A DNA stretch of 64,000 nt from Halocaridina rubra. Its lineage: Eukaryota; Arthropoda; Malacostraca; Decapoda; Atyidae. The stretch spans positions 252,501 through 316,500 of the forward strand of contig JAXCGZ010005660.1 of assembly GCA_037179515.1 (NCBI GenBank). Reading direction: 5' to 3'. The notes below the pieces were generated by a model, which saw only the letters and a program-made list of their open reading frames with translations, did no database searches and was not told where the DNA came from. Position 1 is the stretch's first letter, and each line of letters starts with the position of its first letter. Below are positions 24,621-36,536 of the stretch, in pieces. The position numbers were made by a program, and so were the translations under genes.

Positions 24621-25238
24621 ATCTACACTAGAAAGACATTACATTTAAAAGTGGACATTGACTTAAGTCATTAATGACTTCAGCTTACAGCTTAAACCGG
24701 CACAAAAGCAAATAAAGTCTATTCAATAATATTCACAGGGAGAAAAAAAGATAAAATTATTTCACAAGGTATACTGAGTTTGCATAGGTGCAAAATGAAA
24801 CTGTGACAAATACAGTTATTTAAATTCATAACACTTGGGCAAGAAGAAATCGCGATAGCAGACAGCTTTGTAAGAATTTTCTAACGATGTCAAATAATAA
24901 AGTGTGAAAGACAAACAATGGGATGAAAGTGTTCATTATGTTAAATACAAGAAAGAAAGGCAGGAGGATTTTAAACAATTAAAATGACACATTTATAAGG
25001 TTAATTTAATTAATGTCTTCAGTGCATGACAGCAAACATTATCATCAACAGTAAAACATATATTAAGCATCACTGATCAGTAGTTTGAACACTGAACGTT
25101 CATGGAATGATGAATATTAGATCAATATAACATGTTTTGGTGAGTATTCTAAATTACGTCAAAGGATAAACAAAAACTATTATATTTCCATAAAAGATTT
25201 TAAACTTGCCCACGACACAATTAAAGGGGGAAACAACC

Positions 25239-25242
<4 letters not shown>
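24621..25242. other. unit spacer, U2
   Basis: No gene is seen. Matches 2421-3051, with a ~40-base deletion near 24727 relative to U0. Confidence 0.6.

Positions 25243-25329
<87 letters not shown>
25243..25329. repeat. (TA)n at LINE 3' end, U2
   Basis: TA run abutting the LINE 3' tip at 25330. Confidence 0.97.
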
Positions 25330-25332
<3 letters not shown>

Positions 25333-25392
25333 TCATTCCCCCTTCTAAGGGGGTGGTAGACCGAGACACAAGCATTCACCATGATCCACACA
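25330..25392 (-). mobile_element. 3' tip of antisense LINE, U2
   Basis: About 60 bases matching 3141-3205. They are cut off at 'gatccacaca' by the CR1-like insertion, and the rest resumes at 27234. Confidence 0.7.
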
Positions 25393-27233
25393 ATGAGAGG
25401 GACATCACCAGGAAGGCTAAAGAAAATCCCAAGCTTTTCCACAGCTTTATCAGAGGAAGCCTGAAGGTAAAAGAACAGGTTTTAAGGCTAAAGAGAGCGG
25501 ATGGAAGCATCACTGAGACGGATGAAGAGATCTGCAAAGAATTGAACAAGGAGTTTCAGTCAGTATTTACAGTAGAAAATACCCCACCCCCTCAGATTGC
25601 AGTGATAGAAGCTCAAGGGCCGGTATTAGAGAACATCAACCTTACAGCCACAGAGGTATGCAAAGCGCTGATGGATTTAGATGTTCATAAAGCTACAGGT
25701 CCTAATGACATATCCCCTCATGTGCTTAAAAAATGCGCAAACACAATATCAGTGGCACTAAGTATCATATTTAAGGAGTCACTGGAGTCGGGGGAGATTC
25801 CAAGATGCTGGAAACAAGCAAATGTGATACCTATCTTCAAAAAGGGAAGGAGGGGTACGGCTCTGAACTATAGACCAGTTTCCTTGACCAGCATAGTTTG
25901 CAAAGTTATGGAGAAACTACTAAGGAAACATATCTCTCTTCACTTGGAATCCTTCAACTTTTTGTCAGTGAGGCAACATGGCTTCAGAGAAGGTAGATCA
26001 ACAGTAACAAACTTATTAGAATTTTATGATGAGGTAAGCCAAATCTTACAGGAAAGAGAGGGCTGGGCAGACTGCATATTCCTAGACTTCCAGAAAGCGT
26101 TTGACACTGTTCCACAAGGGAGACTTATTAGGAAGCTGCAATCAATGGCTAGAATAGGTGGGAATGTTTTGGAATGGATAAAAACTTACTTAGAAGGAAG
26201 GGAACAGAGGGTTAGAGTAAGACACTCAGTGTCTGAATGGAGAAGAGTTAGTAGTGGAGTTCCACAGGGTTCAGTTTTAGGGCCACTTTTTGTTCCTTGT
26301 ATATGTAAATGACCTACCAGAGTCTGTAAATTCATTCATGAATATGTTTGCAGATGATGCAAAGATTGTGAAGAAAGCAAAAAACGAGAACAATGGTAGA
26401 GAACTTCAGGAGGATCTAAATAATCTGCATGAGTGGTCAGAAAAGTGGCTAATGAAATTCAATACTTCAAAATGTAAGGTAATGAGAATGGGTACAAGTG
26501 CAAGAAGGCCCAAGCTTGATTACTCGGTGGCTGGAGTACAACTTTAAGAGACAGAAAATGAGAGAGATCTAGGAGTAAACATACTGGCAGATTTGTCTCC
26601 AGAAATACATATAAATGGCATAGTAAGGGCAGCATATGCATTCTTATCAAATGTAAGGGTAGCCTTCAGGCACATGGACAAGGAAATGTTCAGAAATATT
26701 TATGTAACCTATGTGTGGCCAAAACACGAATATGCAGCCCCCTTTTGGAATCCGCACTTGAAAAAGCACATAGCTAAGCTTGAAAAAGTTCAAAGACATG
26801 CCACGAAACTGGTGCCAGAAATACGCAATCTCAGTTATGATGAGAGGCTGAGGGAATTAGACTTACCATCACTCGAAGCTAGAAGAGTGAGGGGGAATAT
26901 GGTGACAGTCTTTAAATTCCTTCATGGTTATGATAGAGTGGATAGGGATCGATATTTTGATATGGCTGGCTCTAGAACTAGAGGTCATAGTTTGAAGCTT
27001 CGTAAGAAAACTTCTTTGCAGGATGTAGGGAAATACTTTTTCAGTGTAAGAGTAGTTGATAATTGGAATTCGCTAAGCGAGGAGGTAGTTAATGCTATCT
27101 CAATCCATAGTTTTAAGGACAGGTATGATAAGTATCACTAAGTATAAAATGGAACCGATCAGGAGACGGGAAGATACGAGCTTTGGGCTCTTTCCCGTAA
27201 ACACAATTAGGTAATCACAATTAGATAATCACA
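25393..27233 (+). pseudogene. CR1-like non-LTR retrotransposon, 5'-truncated
   Basis: Carries the RT and C-terminal part of a CR1-like pol. RT motifs in order: 'NYRPVSLTSIVCKVMEKLL' near 25868, 'FLDFQKAFDTV' near 26080, 'GVPQGSVLGP' near 26258, FADD at 26347-26358. It ends with 'RGHSLKLRKKTSLQDVGKYF' near 26980 and a stop at 27139-27141. Two lesions are visible: an extra T in the T-run at 26287-26291, and TAA at 26545-26547 where sibling copies have CAA. The 3' end finishes in tandem 'cacaattaggtaatcac' units at about 27200-27233. It was inserted in the CA-rich 'gatccacacacac' of the antisense LINE. CR1 affiliation is inferred from the RT and the short tandem 3' repeats. Confidence 0.8.
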
Positions 27234-28248
27234 ACTCAACCACTCCTCTCAGCTCCTTGGGGATAAAGGGTTGCCACGTCTCCCCCCCATCCACTCTGCA
27301 TCGATCACCCACAAGGTAGGCGGGCAAAGATATTCTACAATAAAGCCTGACAGACGCAGCTGGATTACCCACATCGCTTCATCACAGGGCATATCCCCTC
27401 TCACCCGTTCACCACAGTTCACTGAACTAGCAGGTGCGAGAAATCCCTTGGACTGCATCACATATGGACAATCTTCCTCCACTCATTCCTATCTCTTGAA
27501 TGCACTCCTCCCTGTTCCACTGACATTCCACGTGTATTCAGTGCTCTTTTCACGCCATCCATCCATCTCATTCTAGGTTTCCCTCTTGACCTAACTCCAA
27601 TTATTTCTGCACTCCACACTCACTCCACTATTCGTTCATCACTCATCATTTCCATGTGTCCAAACCATCTAAACACTCTCTGATTTAATCTATCATACAG
27701 CTTCATTCCAACACCCGTTCTCTGCCTGACATCCTCATGTCTTACTCTATCTATTTTAGATACACCAATGATACCTCTCAAACATCTCATCTCTTAAGAC
27801 ATTCAACTTCTTCCTTTTATCCTCTCTTCCATTCCAAGTCTGCTCTATACAATGCTCTCAGCACAATCACACTTTCATATATCCTTCTCTTCAACATACC
27901 AAGACATTTGCTTGCTTCCTTAACTCTGAGAGTTACCTCTATATCCACTTGTCCACTTCTTGATACATGCGATCTCAGATACTTAAAACTCTCAACTTCT
28001 TCAAGCAACTTTCCATTCACTTCTACATTCAATCTGCCAACATTAACATTCCTCGTGCATCTCATGACTTTACTTTTACCAATATTCATCCACAACTTCC
28101 TTCTTTCACACACACTAATAAACTCAGTCACCAAATAATTCAATTAACTTTCAGTATCAGCCATCAGTACAGTATTTCACCAACCTTCCATCCTCATTAA
28201 AACTTCCAATCCTCTGTCAAATACCCTTTCATTTACTTCCCTCATGAT
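27234..28248 (-). pseudogene. antisense LINE, U2, 3' middle part
   Basis: Continues the LINE from 25392: 3' UTR at 27234-27440, C-terminal domain region at 27440-27790 (frames broken), then 27817-28143 ('KSKVMRCTRNVNVGRLNVE'). The RT box region is deleted near 28170-28190 relative to U1. The second LINE inserts at about 28249. Confidence 0.7.
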
Positions 28249-28626
28249 TTTTTTTTGTTTTTGTTTTTTTTTGACTGGCACTGTTTACAAGTTGAGAGCT
28301 CTCCAATATTTAGAAATAAACAAGAGACCGTGACCTGCTACGGACATTAAATCACCCAAGCAAGGTATCTAAGACCACAGTGACTCTCTAGAAGGATTTG
28401 CATGAGTTGTGAGTAGTGCTGAACTTGGATTTTTTGAAGTGAAATATTTGAAATATTTTAATCCCTACTCTACATTCCCTCTTGACCCGTTGGCTGATTT
28501 CTGTGCATGCGCACTGGTGTTGTGACGTCACTGAGCTTTCACCGTGGCTCTGCTTAACAACAATGGATTCAGCTGTTATTACCAAACTATTGGAAAGAAA
28601 ATGCATATAAGAATGCTACGGAGGTA

Positions 28627-29448
28627 ATGGTGAAACAGCTTAGTGACAGGATAAAGTCACTCGAATCCACAGTTTCCGACCTTACGACAAGCCTGGAGTT
28701 CAGCCAAAGAGAAATTGATGACCTCAAATCGACTATTAAAATTCATGAGAAAGAAAAGAGTAACTACAAAGAAATAATCGATAATCTATCTCAACAAATA
28801 AATTCTGCAAATCAACAAGTAACCAGCTTAGAAGAACGCTTGAATTACCAAGAAGATTATTCCAGAAGAAAGAACATCCGATTAAGAGGTGTAGAGGAGC
28901 GACGCAATGGGGAGACCTGGGAGCAAACAACGACGATGGTGTCAGCCCTGCTAGCTGATAAACTACAATTGGAAAGCATGACGTTGAAGAGGGCTCACAG
29001 GGTGGGACCACTTCGTGATGACAAACCTCGCCCCATTGTGGTTCGTTTCTCCCGCTTCTGTGACAGAGAGACTGTCATGCATAATGCCAAAAAGTTGCAA
29101 GGCACCAAGATCTACCTTAATGATGACCTGTGTGCTGCATCATAGGCAACAAAATCTGCACAGATGCCACAACTAAAAAAGGCTAGATCAGAAGGGAAAA
29201 TAGCCTACTTTAGGCATACTAAGCTCATCGTGAAGGAACGATACAACACCGAGAGAGCAACCGGGCATCATCTTTCCCAGATTTCATCGGCTTCAGGCAG
29301 CATTCAGCCTGAAGCTCCTGTGACAAGTGTGGCTATTGCAGTGTGTGGCGCGGTTGAGGAGATGACCAGGATCGGTGGTGCAGGGGTGGGGGGCACGGGA
29401 TTGGGGGCGGGAGAGCGATATGCCATCACCCGCACCCCCTCCTGCTGA
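28627..29448 (+). pseudogene. LINE ORF1 (coiled coil, L1-ORF1p-like), interrupted
   Basis: ATG at 28627 opens a 172-residue frame rich in heptad-like Leu/Ile and charged residues (about residues 1-75: 'LSDRIKSLESTVSDLTTSLE' and onward). This is followed by 'NIRLRGVEE' and 'RAHRVG' with 'RPIVVRFSRF', the hallmarks of the RRM-like RNA-binding core of L1-type ORF1 proteins. TAG at 29143-29145 interrupts it. The same frame continues to 29448 with 'EGKIAYFRHTKLIVKERY' and a Gly-rich end. The known family role is RNA-binding retrotransposition chaperone; this copy looks dead. Confidence 0.7.
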
Positions 29449-29585
29449 GTCACCCGCCACGGGTGCTATAAAACACTCTCACCCAAAGCCCATAAACGGC
29501 CGGAAGAACCCGGCAAGATTTGGAAGAAATAAGTGGTAACTTGTAAGTCAGTAAATGTAAAAGTAGTGTAATTTATTTCTTCATC

Positions 29586-32500
29586 ATGGCTGTAAATAGA
29601 TACCTTCCATACTATTCCATTAGTGACGATGAACTTATAAGGCTAACAACCAACGACAAAGTACTTCCAAATTACTTATGTATCAATGAGCTTGATAAGA
29701 TGATATTTAACCCACTTGATCTTGGAAATGAAATAGATTTGTTTTTGAATAATATGAGAAATGCAATCAACACTTTTTCAATTTATATATACTTAAATGA
29801 ACTTTATTCAAAGTTAAATAAATCTAACGCATTTTTGGTTTTGTGCATGAGCATCAGAAGTCTTGCAAATAATCTTCAAATATTTGTTGATCAATGTTTA
29901 ACAGAAAATAATATATGTAATATAATGGTTTTTTCGGAGACTAGGCTGGATAATGATATTGAATCATTGTATAATATAACAGGTTATAAATATGTACACT
30001 CAGAACAGAGACAGGAAAGGTGGAGGTGTATGTATGTATGTAGCAAATAAGTATAGCTCGAGTGTTATAAAGGAGTGCAGTATGATGGAATGATTCATTG
30101 AATGTGTTAGTGTGCAGGTACATAACGGTAAGAAAGATTGCTTCTTCGCATCTGTATATAGACCACCAAAGGGGAACATGCCTGAATTCCTTGGAGCTTT
30201 ACTGAAAGTATTTGATTTTGCAGAAAGAAAAAAGTACGAAACTATTTATTTATTCGGTGATTGGAACTTAGATTTGTTTAAAACAAATGATTAAAGAGTA
30301 ACTGATTTTATAAACATAATGTATTCACATGGCTGCTTTCCACTAATCACTAAACCTACGAGAGTAACTGAAAATAGTGCATCTCTAATCGATCATATCT
30401 GGGCCACAAATCTTGAAAACAACATAAGCAATTACATAGTGTACACCGACATAACAGATCATTTCGCAGTATACTCCCAGTTTAAAAAAGAAGATCATAA
30501 GTTTGATGTATATGTAGAAAAAAGACATTACTCTGATGATAACATAGCTAAATTTACTAGAGATATATCACATGAAAAATGGCAACATATCATAGACCTA
30601 AATAACGCAAATAAAGCTTTTAATAAATTTCACCGTACATTTAGAGATAAATTTCTAGACTGCTTTCCTCTAAGAAAATTGACTGTAAATAATAAAAACA
30701 ACAGATGCTCACATATAACTGCAGGATTAAAAAATAGTATCAAAGAAAAACACCGATTAGAAAGGCTTGCATCAAAATGGCCTTTGTCTTTTGGAACCAG
30801 ATATAAAGCTTACAGAAACAAATTAGTAACACTACTTCGAGCTGCAAAAAATGGATACTTTCAGGATAAGCTTAAGAAGGAACAAGGAGACAGCAAGTCC
30901 ACCTGGAATACAATAAACAGCCTAATGGGACGAAAACAGATTAATCATTCAAAGGAAATCAAATTAAAAAATGATAATGACCACACTGCTAATATCTTTA
31001 ATGATAATTTCATAAATATAGCACAATCAACACAGGAACAACAAAATGTGCAACAAAACTCACACCGCCAGTTTTTTAATCATCCACCAGACTTTTCGTA
31101 TTGCTTGTATCCTGTAACAAGGAAGTCACTAAATATATAAAAACCTTAAAACCAAATACAGCGTCGGGATGTGATGAAATTCCATCAAAACTACTCCAAG
31201 TCACGGCCCATTACATTGGCACCCCACTTACCCATATAATCAATCTATGTTTTCAGCAAGTATGTTTTCCAGACAAACTAAAAAGTGCTAAAGTAATACC
31301 TATAGTTAAGTCAGGCAATGAAGATGATGAAAGTAACTATAGACCTATATAAATCTTACCGTCCTTAAGTAAAGTGTTTGAAAAAGCAATTGTTCACAGA
31401 CTTAAAGAATTCCTTGAAACGTTCAACCTATTATCTGAAAATCAATATGGATTAAGTAATAATAAGACCACTGAAAAAGCAATAATGAACTTTACAAGTG
31501 ATGTTTATCAAAATTTAGAAAATAAAAACTTTGTTGCAGGGGTTTTCCTAGACTTGTCCAAAGCATTTGACTCATTAGACCATGATATACTAATAAAAAA
31601 CTAAATTGTGTGGGTATTAGGGGAACACCATTACATTTATTTAAGAGCTACTTGAAAAATAGAAAACAAGCCGTATATTGTAATGGGAAAGCATCTTTGT
31701 TGCAAACTATTGAGAGGGGAGTACCAAAGAGATCAATACTGGGCCCACTGTTATTTTTAGTTTATATAAATGATATTTCCAATGCCAGTAATAAATTCAA
31801 ATATATTCTTTATGCAGATGACACCAACCTTCTCTTGCATGATAATAACCTTGACCTCCTGCAGTCTGTTTTAAATAGTGAACTAGAAAAAAATTAACAA
31901 CTGGGTCTCTATTAATAAATAAAAGCTAAATGTTTCCAAAACTTACTATATCTTATTTCAAAATAGATCTGTAGTACACAATATTGGTCAGGTTAATATG
32001 AATGGGTATGAAGTTAAAAGAGTTGCTTGTAAGAAATTTTTGGGATTAATTATTGATGAAAATTTAAGTTGGAAATATCATATACAATCTGTCAGCTCAA
32101 AACTGTCCAAGACGTGTGGAATTTTGTATAAAGTTCGCCATAACTAACAAATGATGCCTTAAAAAGCATATACTATTCCCTGTGTTATCCTCATATTACA
32201 TACTGTTTGTCCATCTGGGGTTGTACTTGGTCGTCAATTGTAAGGGATGTATTTGTAACTCAGAGAAAACCGATCAGAACTATTACATATAGTGGAAAAC
32301 ACGACTCAACTTTCTCTTTATTCAAGGAGCTAAACTTGCTTAAATTTAATTATTTGATACAATATTTTTGTCTTATTATTATACATAGTGATGTTAATGA
32401 TAACAATCATAATAGAAAATTATTTAGATTTATTCAACACAACCATGGAAACAGAGGTAACAATATAAATTTGATATTTCCACAGCCGACAACAACCTTG

Positions 32501-32643
32501 TACAAATTTTTTATTTTCTGTTTTGGCCCAAAATGTTGGAATGCATTACCAGAAGATTTAAAAACAATAACTGGCATAACTTTATTTAAAAAGAAATTCA
32601 AACAGCATTTATCTACTAGGCAAAATCAAGCAGCTGTTGAATA
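29586..32643 (+). pseudogene. LINE ORF2 (endonuclease-RT), multiply disrupted
   Basis: ATG at 29586 begins an endonuclease-type N-terminus ('NIMVFSETRLDNDIESLYNI' near 29925), frameshifted near 30010. Further pieces are 30112-30294 ('SVYRPPKGN', 'FGDWNLDLF') and 30319-31140 ('LIDHIWATN', 'YTDITDHFAVYSQF'). RT pieces are 31101-31352, 31374-31604 ('GVFLDLSKAFDSLDHDILI') and 31610-31897, with YADD intact at 31811-31822. The loop normally reading GVPQGS reads G-V-P-K-R-S at 31718-31735. The C-terminal region 32207-32644 ends 'FKKKFKQHLSTRQ'. At least five frame breaks or stops. It belongs to the Jockey/CR1 group of LINEs by motif style; exact clade not assigned. Confidence 0.75.
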
Positions 32644-32907
32644 ATAATTAATACAGTATTGGTATATCATTAAGTCCAGGTTAAGGTCAGGCTACTGTTT
32701 TGTTTTATTACAAGATAAGTATGAGATTGCTATATTGGAGCTTTTGTTAACTATTGCCGTCATACTTTAAATTATGTGAAATGTATATTAAACTGCCTTC
32801 CAAGGAGCTCTTGCTCAGCAGGCTAGTGCCTCTGAATATAAAGTACATATTTATTCCTGTATAAATACTGAATATTTGGCAATTAAATCTATTACTATGA
32901 CTATGAC

Positions 32908-34585
32908 TCCATCCATATACACATTAAACAACCATGTCGACATTACACAACCTTGATGTAACCCAACATTCACCTCAAACCAATCACTCATACTATTCCC
33001 AACTCTTACGCAAGCTCTACTATTCATGCAAAAACTTTTCACCGCATTTAACAAACTTCCACTTATTCCATAAAGTTGCAACACCCTCCACAACCTCTCT
33101 CTATCTACCCTGTCATATATTTTCTCTAAATCCATAAAGGCTCAAAAATTGTCCCTACCTTTCTCCAAGAACTTCTCACATACCTGTCTTACAGGAAACA
33201 CCTGATTCACACATCCTCTTCCTCTCCTGACCCCACACACACTATTCTTCCCCAATCAATCTCTCGGTATCTTTCCTAATTCTCTTGATTAACACTCAAC
33301 AAACTAATTCCCCTAAAATTACTACACTCATACTTATCTCCCTTCCATTTGTAAAGTGGAACTACACATGCACTCCTCCAATCAACTGGGACCCTTTCAT
33401 TTTCTGAAACGTACATTCAACAACCTAACCATCCATCCTACTAATGCCTCCTCACCTTTTGACAAGAATTCAGCATGACAACCATCTATCCCTGGTGCTT
33501 TACCTGCTTTCGTTGCTCTCTATGACAAACGTACCTACTCATTTGTTATATCTCTATCATTCTCATCTCCTAAAAGTGGCATTCTTCATTCGTTTTCCAC
33601 AGACACAATCTCTGCCTCTATCATCTTCCTCATTCAGCTGGTTCTTGAAATATTCCGCCCATCTCTCTCTCACCTTTATTTCATTCACTAGTATTTGCTC
33701 ATCTGCTCCTTTCACCCTCTCCTCCCTACCACATTCATCTTTCCTCAATCTTTTCACTTCCTTTCAAAATATCTTTTTATTCCTTTCAAATTTCTCAGAC
33801 AAACATCTGCCCACCTTATATCCGCTTCTCTCTTTGCCTCTTTCATCATATTCTTCACGAACCTCCTTTTTGAAAAATACATTTCATGCGTCTCTACATT
33901 ACCTACCTGCAACCATACCTCATAAACCCACTACTGTTTAGCCACTACTGCACTCACCTGCTCATTCCACCATTCACTACCTTTAATTTTACTTCCACTA
34001 GTTACTCTCCTTCCACACATTACCTCAACACACTTCATAACTTCCTCCTTGAAAACAGCCCCTTTCTTCTTCCACTCCCTCCTCCATTCTCTCTTTCACT
34101 ATATTCCATACATTTCTCACACAAGCCTTATACTCACAGTCTTTCTCTTTCTTATACAATCCATTCACTTTTAGCACCTCTCTTCTTCTCTCGTTTCTCC
34201 TCTTCCTCAACTTTTCTCCAACTCTCACTCTACTTTCCACTAAATAATTATAACATATTCCACCACCACCTCCTCTTAGTACATTCACATACAATAATTC
34301 CAATCACCCTCTTGCTCACCACAAAATAATCTATTAATGCTCTGTCAACTACTCTTCCATTATCCACTCTGACCCATGCATACTTGCGCACATCCTTCTT
34401 TTTAAATACAGTATTAGATATCAACATATCTCTCTCTCAGTACACATTTCAATCATTTTCTGTCCACTCTCATTCCTACCAGATACTCCATGATTCCTAA
34501 TTACACCATCCACTGGCTCATTCAATACTCTAGCATTAATATCTCCCATCAACGCCACATTCACTTTCATTCACAAAGAGACTGA
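32908..34585 (-). pseudogene. antisense LINE, U2, 5' part
   Basis: Continuation of the LINE: RT piece 32851-33135 ('DLEKIYDRVDRERLW', 'VGLHQGCVMS'), pre-RT piece 33563-33757, and endonuclease C-terminal region as revcomp of about 34330-34560. Close to U1 16450-18120. Frames are broken. Confidence 0.7.
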
Positions 34586-36003
34586 ACGACATGCTAAAAA
34601 TTTTAATATATTAACCAATATGGGTGGTACTAAATCAAAGTTATTTAAGTTATGATTAAAATTTCATTATATTTATATAGTAGAGTAAGTCCTCTGTTTA
34701 AGTATGGGAATGTCATGTTCAAAGTATGAACGGCTCTCAAAGTAAGTCTGACTGTGTAGCAAAGAAAAGAATACATAAAAATATGAATAAACAAATACAT
34801 ATAAATGAGCATAAATATGATATATCAACTTCCTTGACAAAAGCGATGAAATTATTAATTTACGAGTAGCTTGCCAAATTTTGCGCAGACATTTTGGTTT
34901 ACTAAAGAGTAACATTTAGAGACAAACTATCAAATTATTTTTCACTAACAATTAAAGTATAAAGCTCTCAATTATACTCCCAAACTAAGTGATCAAAAAT
35001 ACCTTAACCAAAACCTAAAAAGTAAAACAAATCCAGATATAAAATATGTGCCTCCAGAACAATAACACAGCATGATCCATACATAATGATGCAGTTCTTG
35101 GCAGTAATGGTTAAAAAATATCATGTCAAGCATGCTATATTTCCTAATATTTCATATAATGAAGTAATTAATAAGTAAATAAATAAATAAAGTATAAAAA
35201 AAATAAATCTAATTATTTAGATATCCAAAAGCCAATGCTTTGGTCAGCATTTTATATGGAAAACCAAAATGCACTTCCTCTTTAGATTTCAATAGAAAGC
35301 TATATGTGAGAGAACACAATTCCTATAATTACATTTTCCACCGAGATATACCTAATAAAGTTTTGCTTAAACAAGAAGAAATGTCTGTACGAAACAAAGT
35401 GCGCCTAATAATTAGTAAGTATCAAACACTCAAAAAGCCCTTGGCTATGCCTTAGCAGAAAATTGAATAGTACATCAATTAGCCATCAAGAACAAACTTA
35501 TTTCTTTTTTCATCCCTTGATATATGTTTATACTAGAAACGTTTTTCAGCATAACTTCATTATGTTTTTGGTTAAAGCATAATTATGAAAAAGAATTAAT
35601 GTAATGAAAACCCCTGTGTAAATTCGAATTACTGTGAAAGATAAAACACAAAACTGACCTAAAAAGAACTTGGTAAACCCTCTATCCTTCCAAGCATAAA
35701 TTTGCTGTGTGTAAGTACATTAAACGATAAATAAGTTTGAAGAATAAAGTGATAGCAAAGACAAACAAAATGATAAGAAGGTAAATGTGTATGGTGTACA
35801 AATATCTACACCATAACTAATGCACAATATGTAAATGTCAAAGCATGCATTATATTTCAAGACTTTCTTAAATACCAAAGGTACTTAGTATATTAATGAT
35901 ATGCTATTTATTGCTGTTAGAGCGCTTTTAACCTATGTGGCAATGATTTTTATATTTTCAGATGTCATAAATTACTGTAGCATTATTCATAATCTCATCT
36001 TCC
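34586..36003. other. spacer, U2
   Basis: No gene is seen. Homologous to 18121-19265, with an extra segment at 35457-35735 absent from U1. Confidence 0.6.
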
Positions 36004-36116
<113 letters not shown>

Positions 36117-36520
36117 TCTTACACTCTTTTGAGGGACTGAACTCTATAGTAATCATATTTACATTTCATCTACTCCTGTTATATATATTCACTACTTTAT
36201 AAAATACCATAAGAACAAAATGAAAGAAAATCATGAATAATAACGTCTAATAAAAAGAAAATGATAAAATAACTTAGCATAGAAGATTCATGATACTCTT
36301 TTTTCAAAAATAAAACAAGCAGAAATAGGAGTTTCTCAATCATTTAAACTTACAAACACATCTCTTATTGGTTCAGAAGAATTAAACATAATGCTGTTGA
36401 AGCGTCACCTTTTCTCATAGACGAACCAAGGTCACTGGTCACTGCTATTCAAGTGTCACATTTGATCACTTCCAAGAGTGAAATTCAATGGTATTCAGAG
36501 GTCACTCATTAGCACATGAT
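36117..36520. other. spacer left of RTE insertion
   Basis: No gene is seen. Homologous to 19544-19945. Confidence 0.6.
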
Positions 36521-36536
36521 GTATTTGTATACAATA
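36521..36536. repeat. left target-site duplication of RTE element
   Basis: GTATTTGTATACAATA. The right copy GTATTCGTATACAATA is at 39664-39679, with one mismatch. Confidence 0.85.

Larger units (their letters stand above)
28249..32907 (+). mobile_element. two-ORF LINE inserted in the antisense LINE (whole element)
   Basis: A ~4.66 kb insertion into the antisense LINE. Native sequence runs from 28248 ('cttccctcat') and resumes at 32908 ('ccatccatatac'); compare 16430-16460. It has a T-rich start, a 5' leader to about 28626, ORF1, ORF2 and a 3' UTR ending in short tandem 'ctatgactatgac' repeats. A few target bases seem lost and no clear target-site duplication is seen. Confidence 0.75.

Noticed and set aside
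29164..29448. Separate Gly-rich gene after the LINE ORF1 stop
   Set aside because: In frame with ORF1 after a single TAG and matches the expected ORF1 C-terminal region, so it belongs to ORF1.
35240..35455. Small conserved 71-codon gene in the U2 spacer
   Set aside because: Starts at TTG, and the U1 homologue has an in-frame TGA; similarity is explained by the unit duplication.
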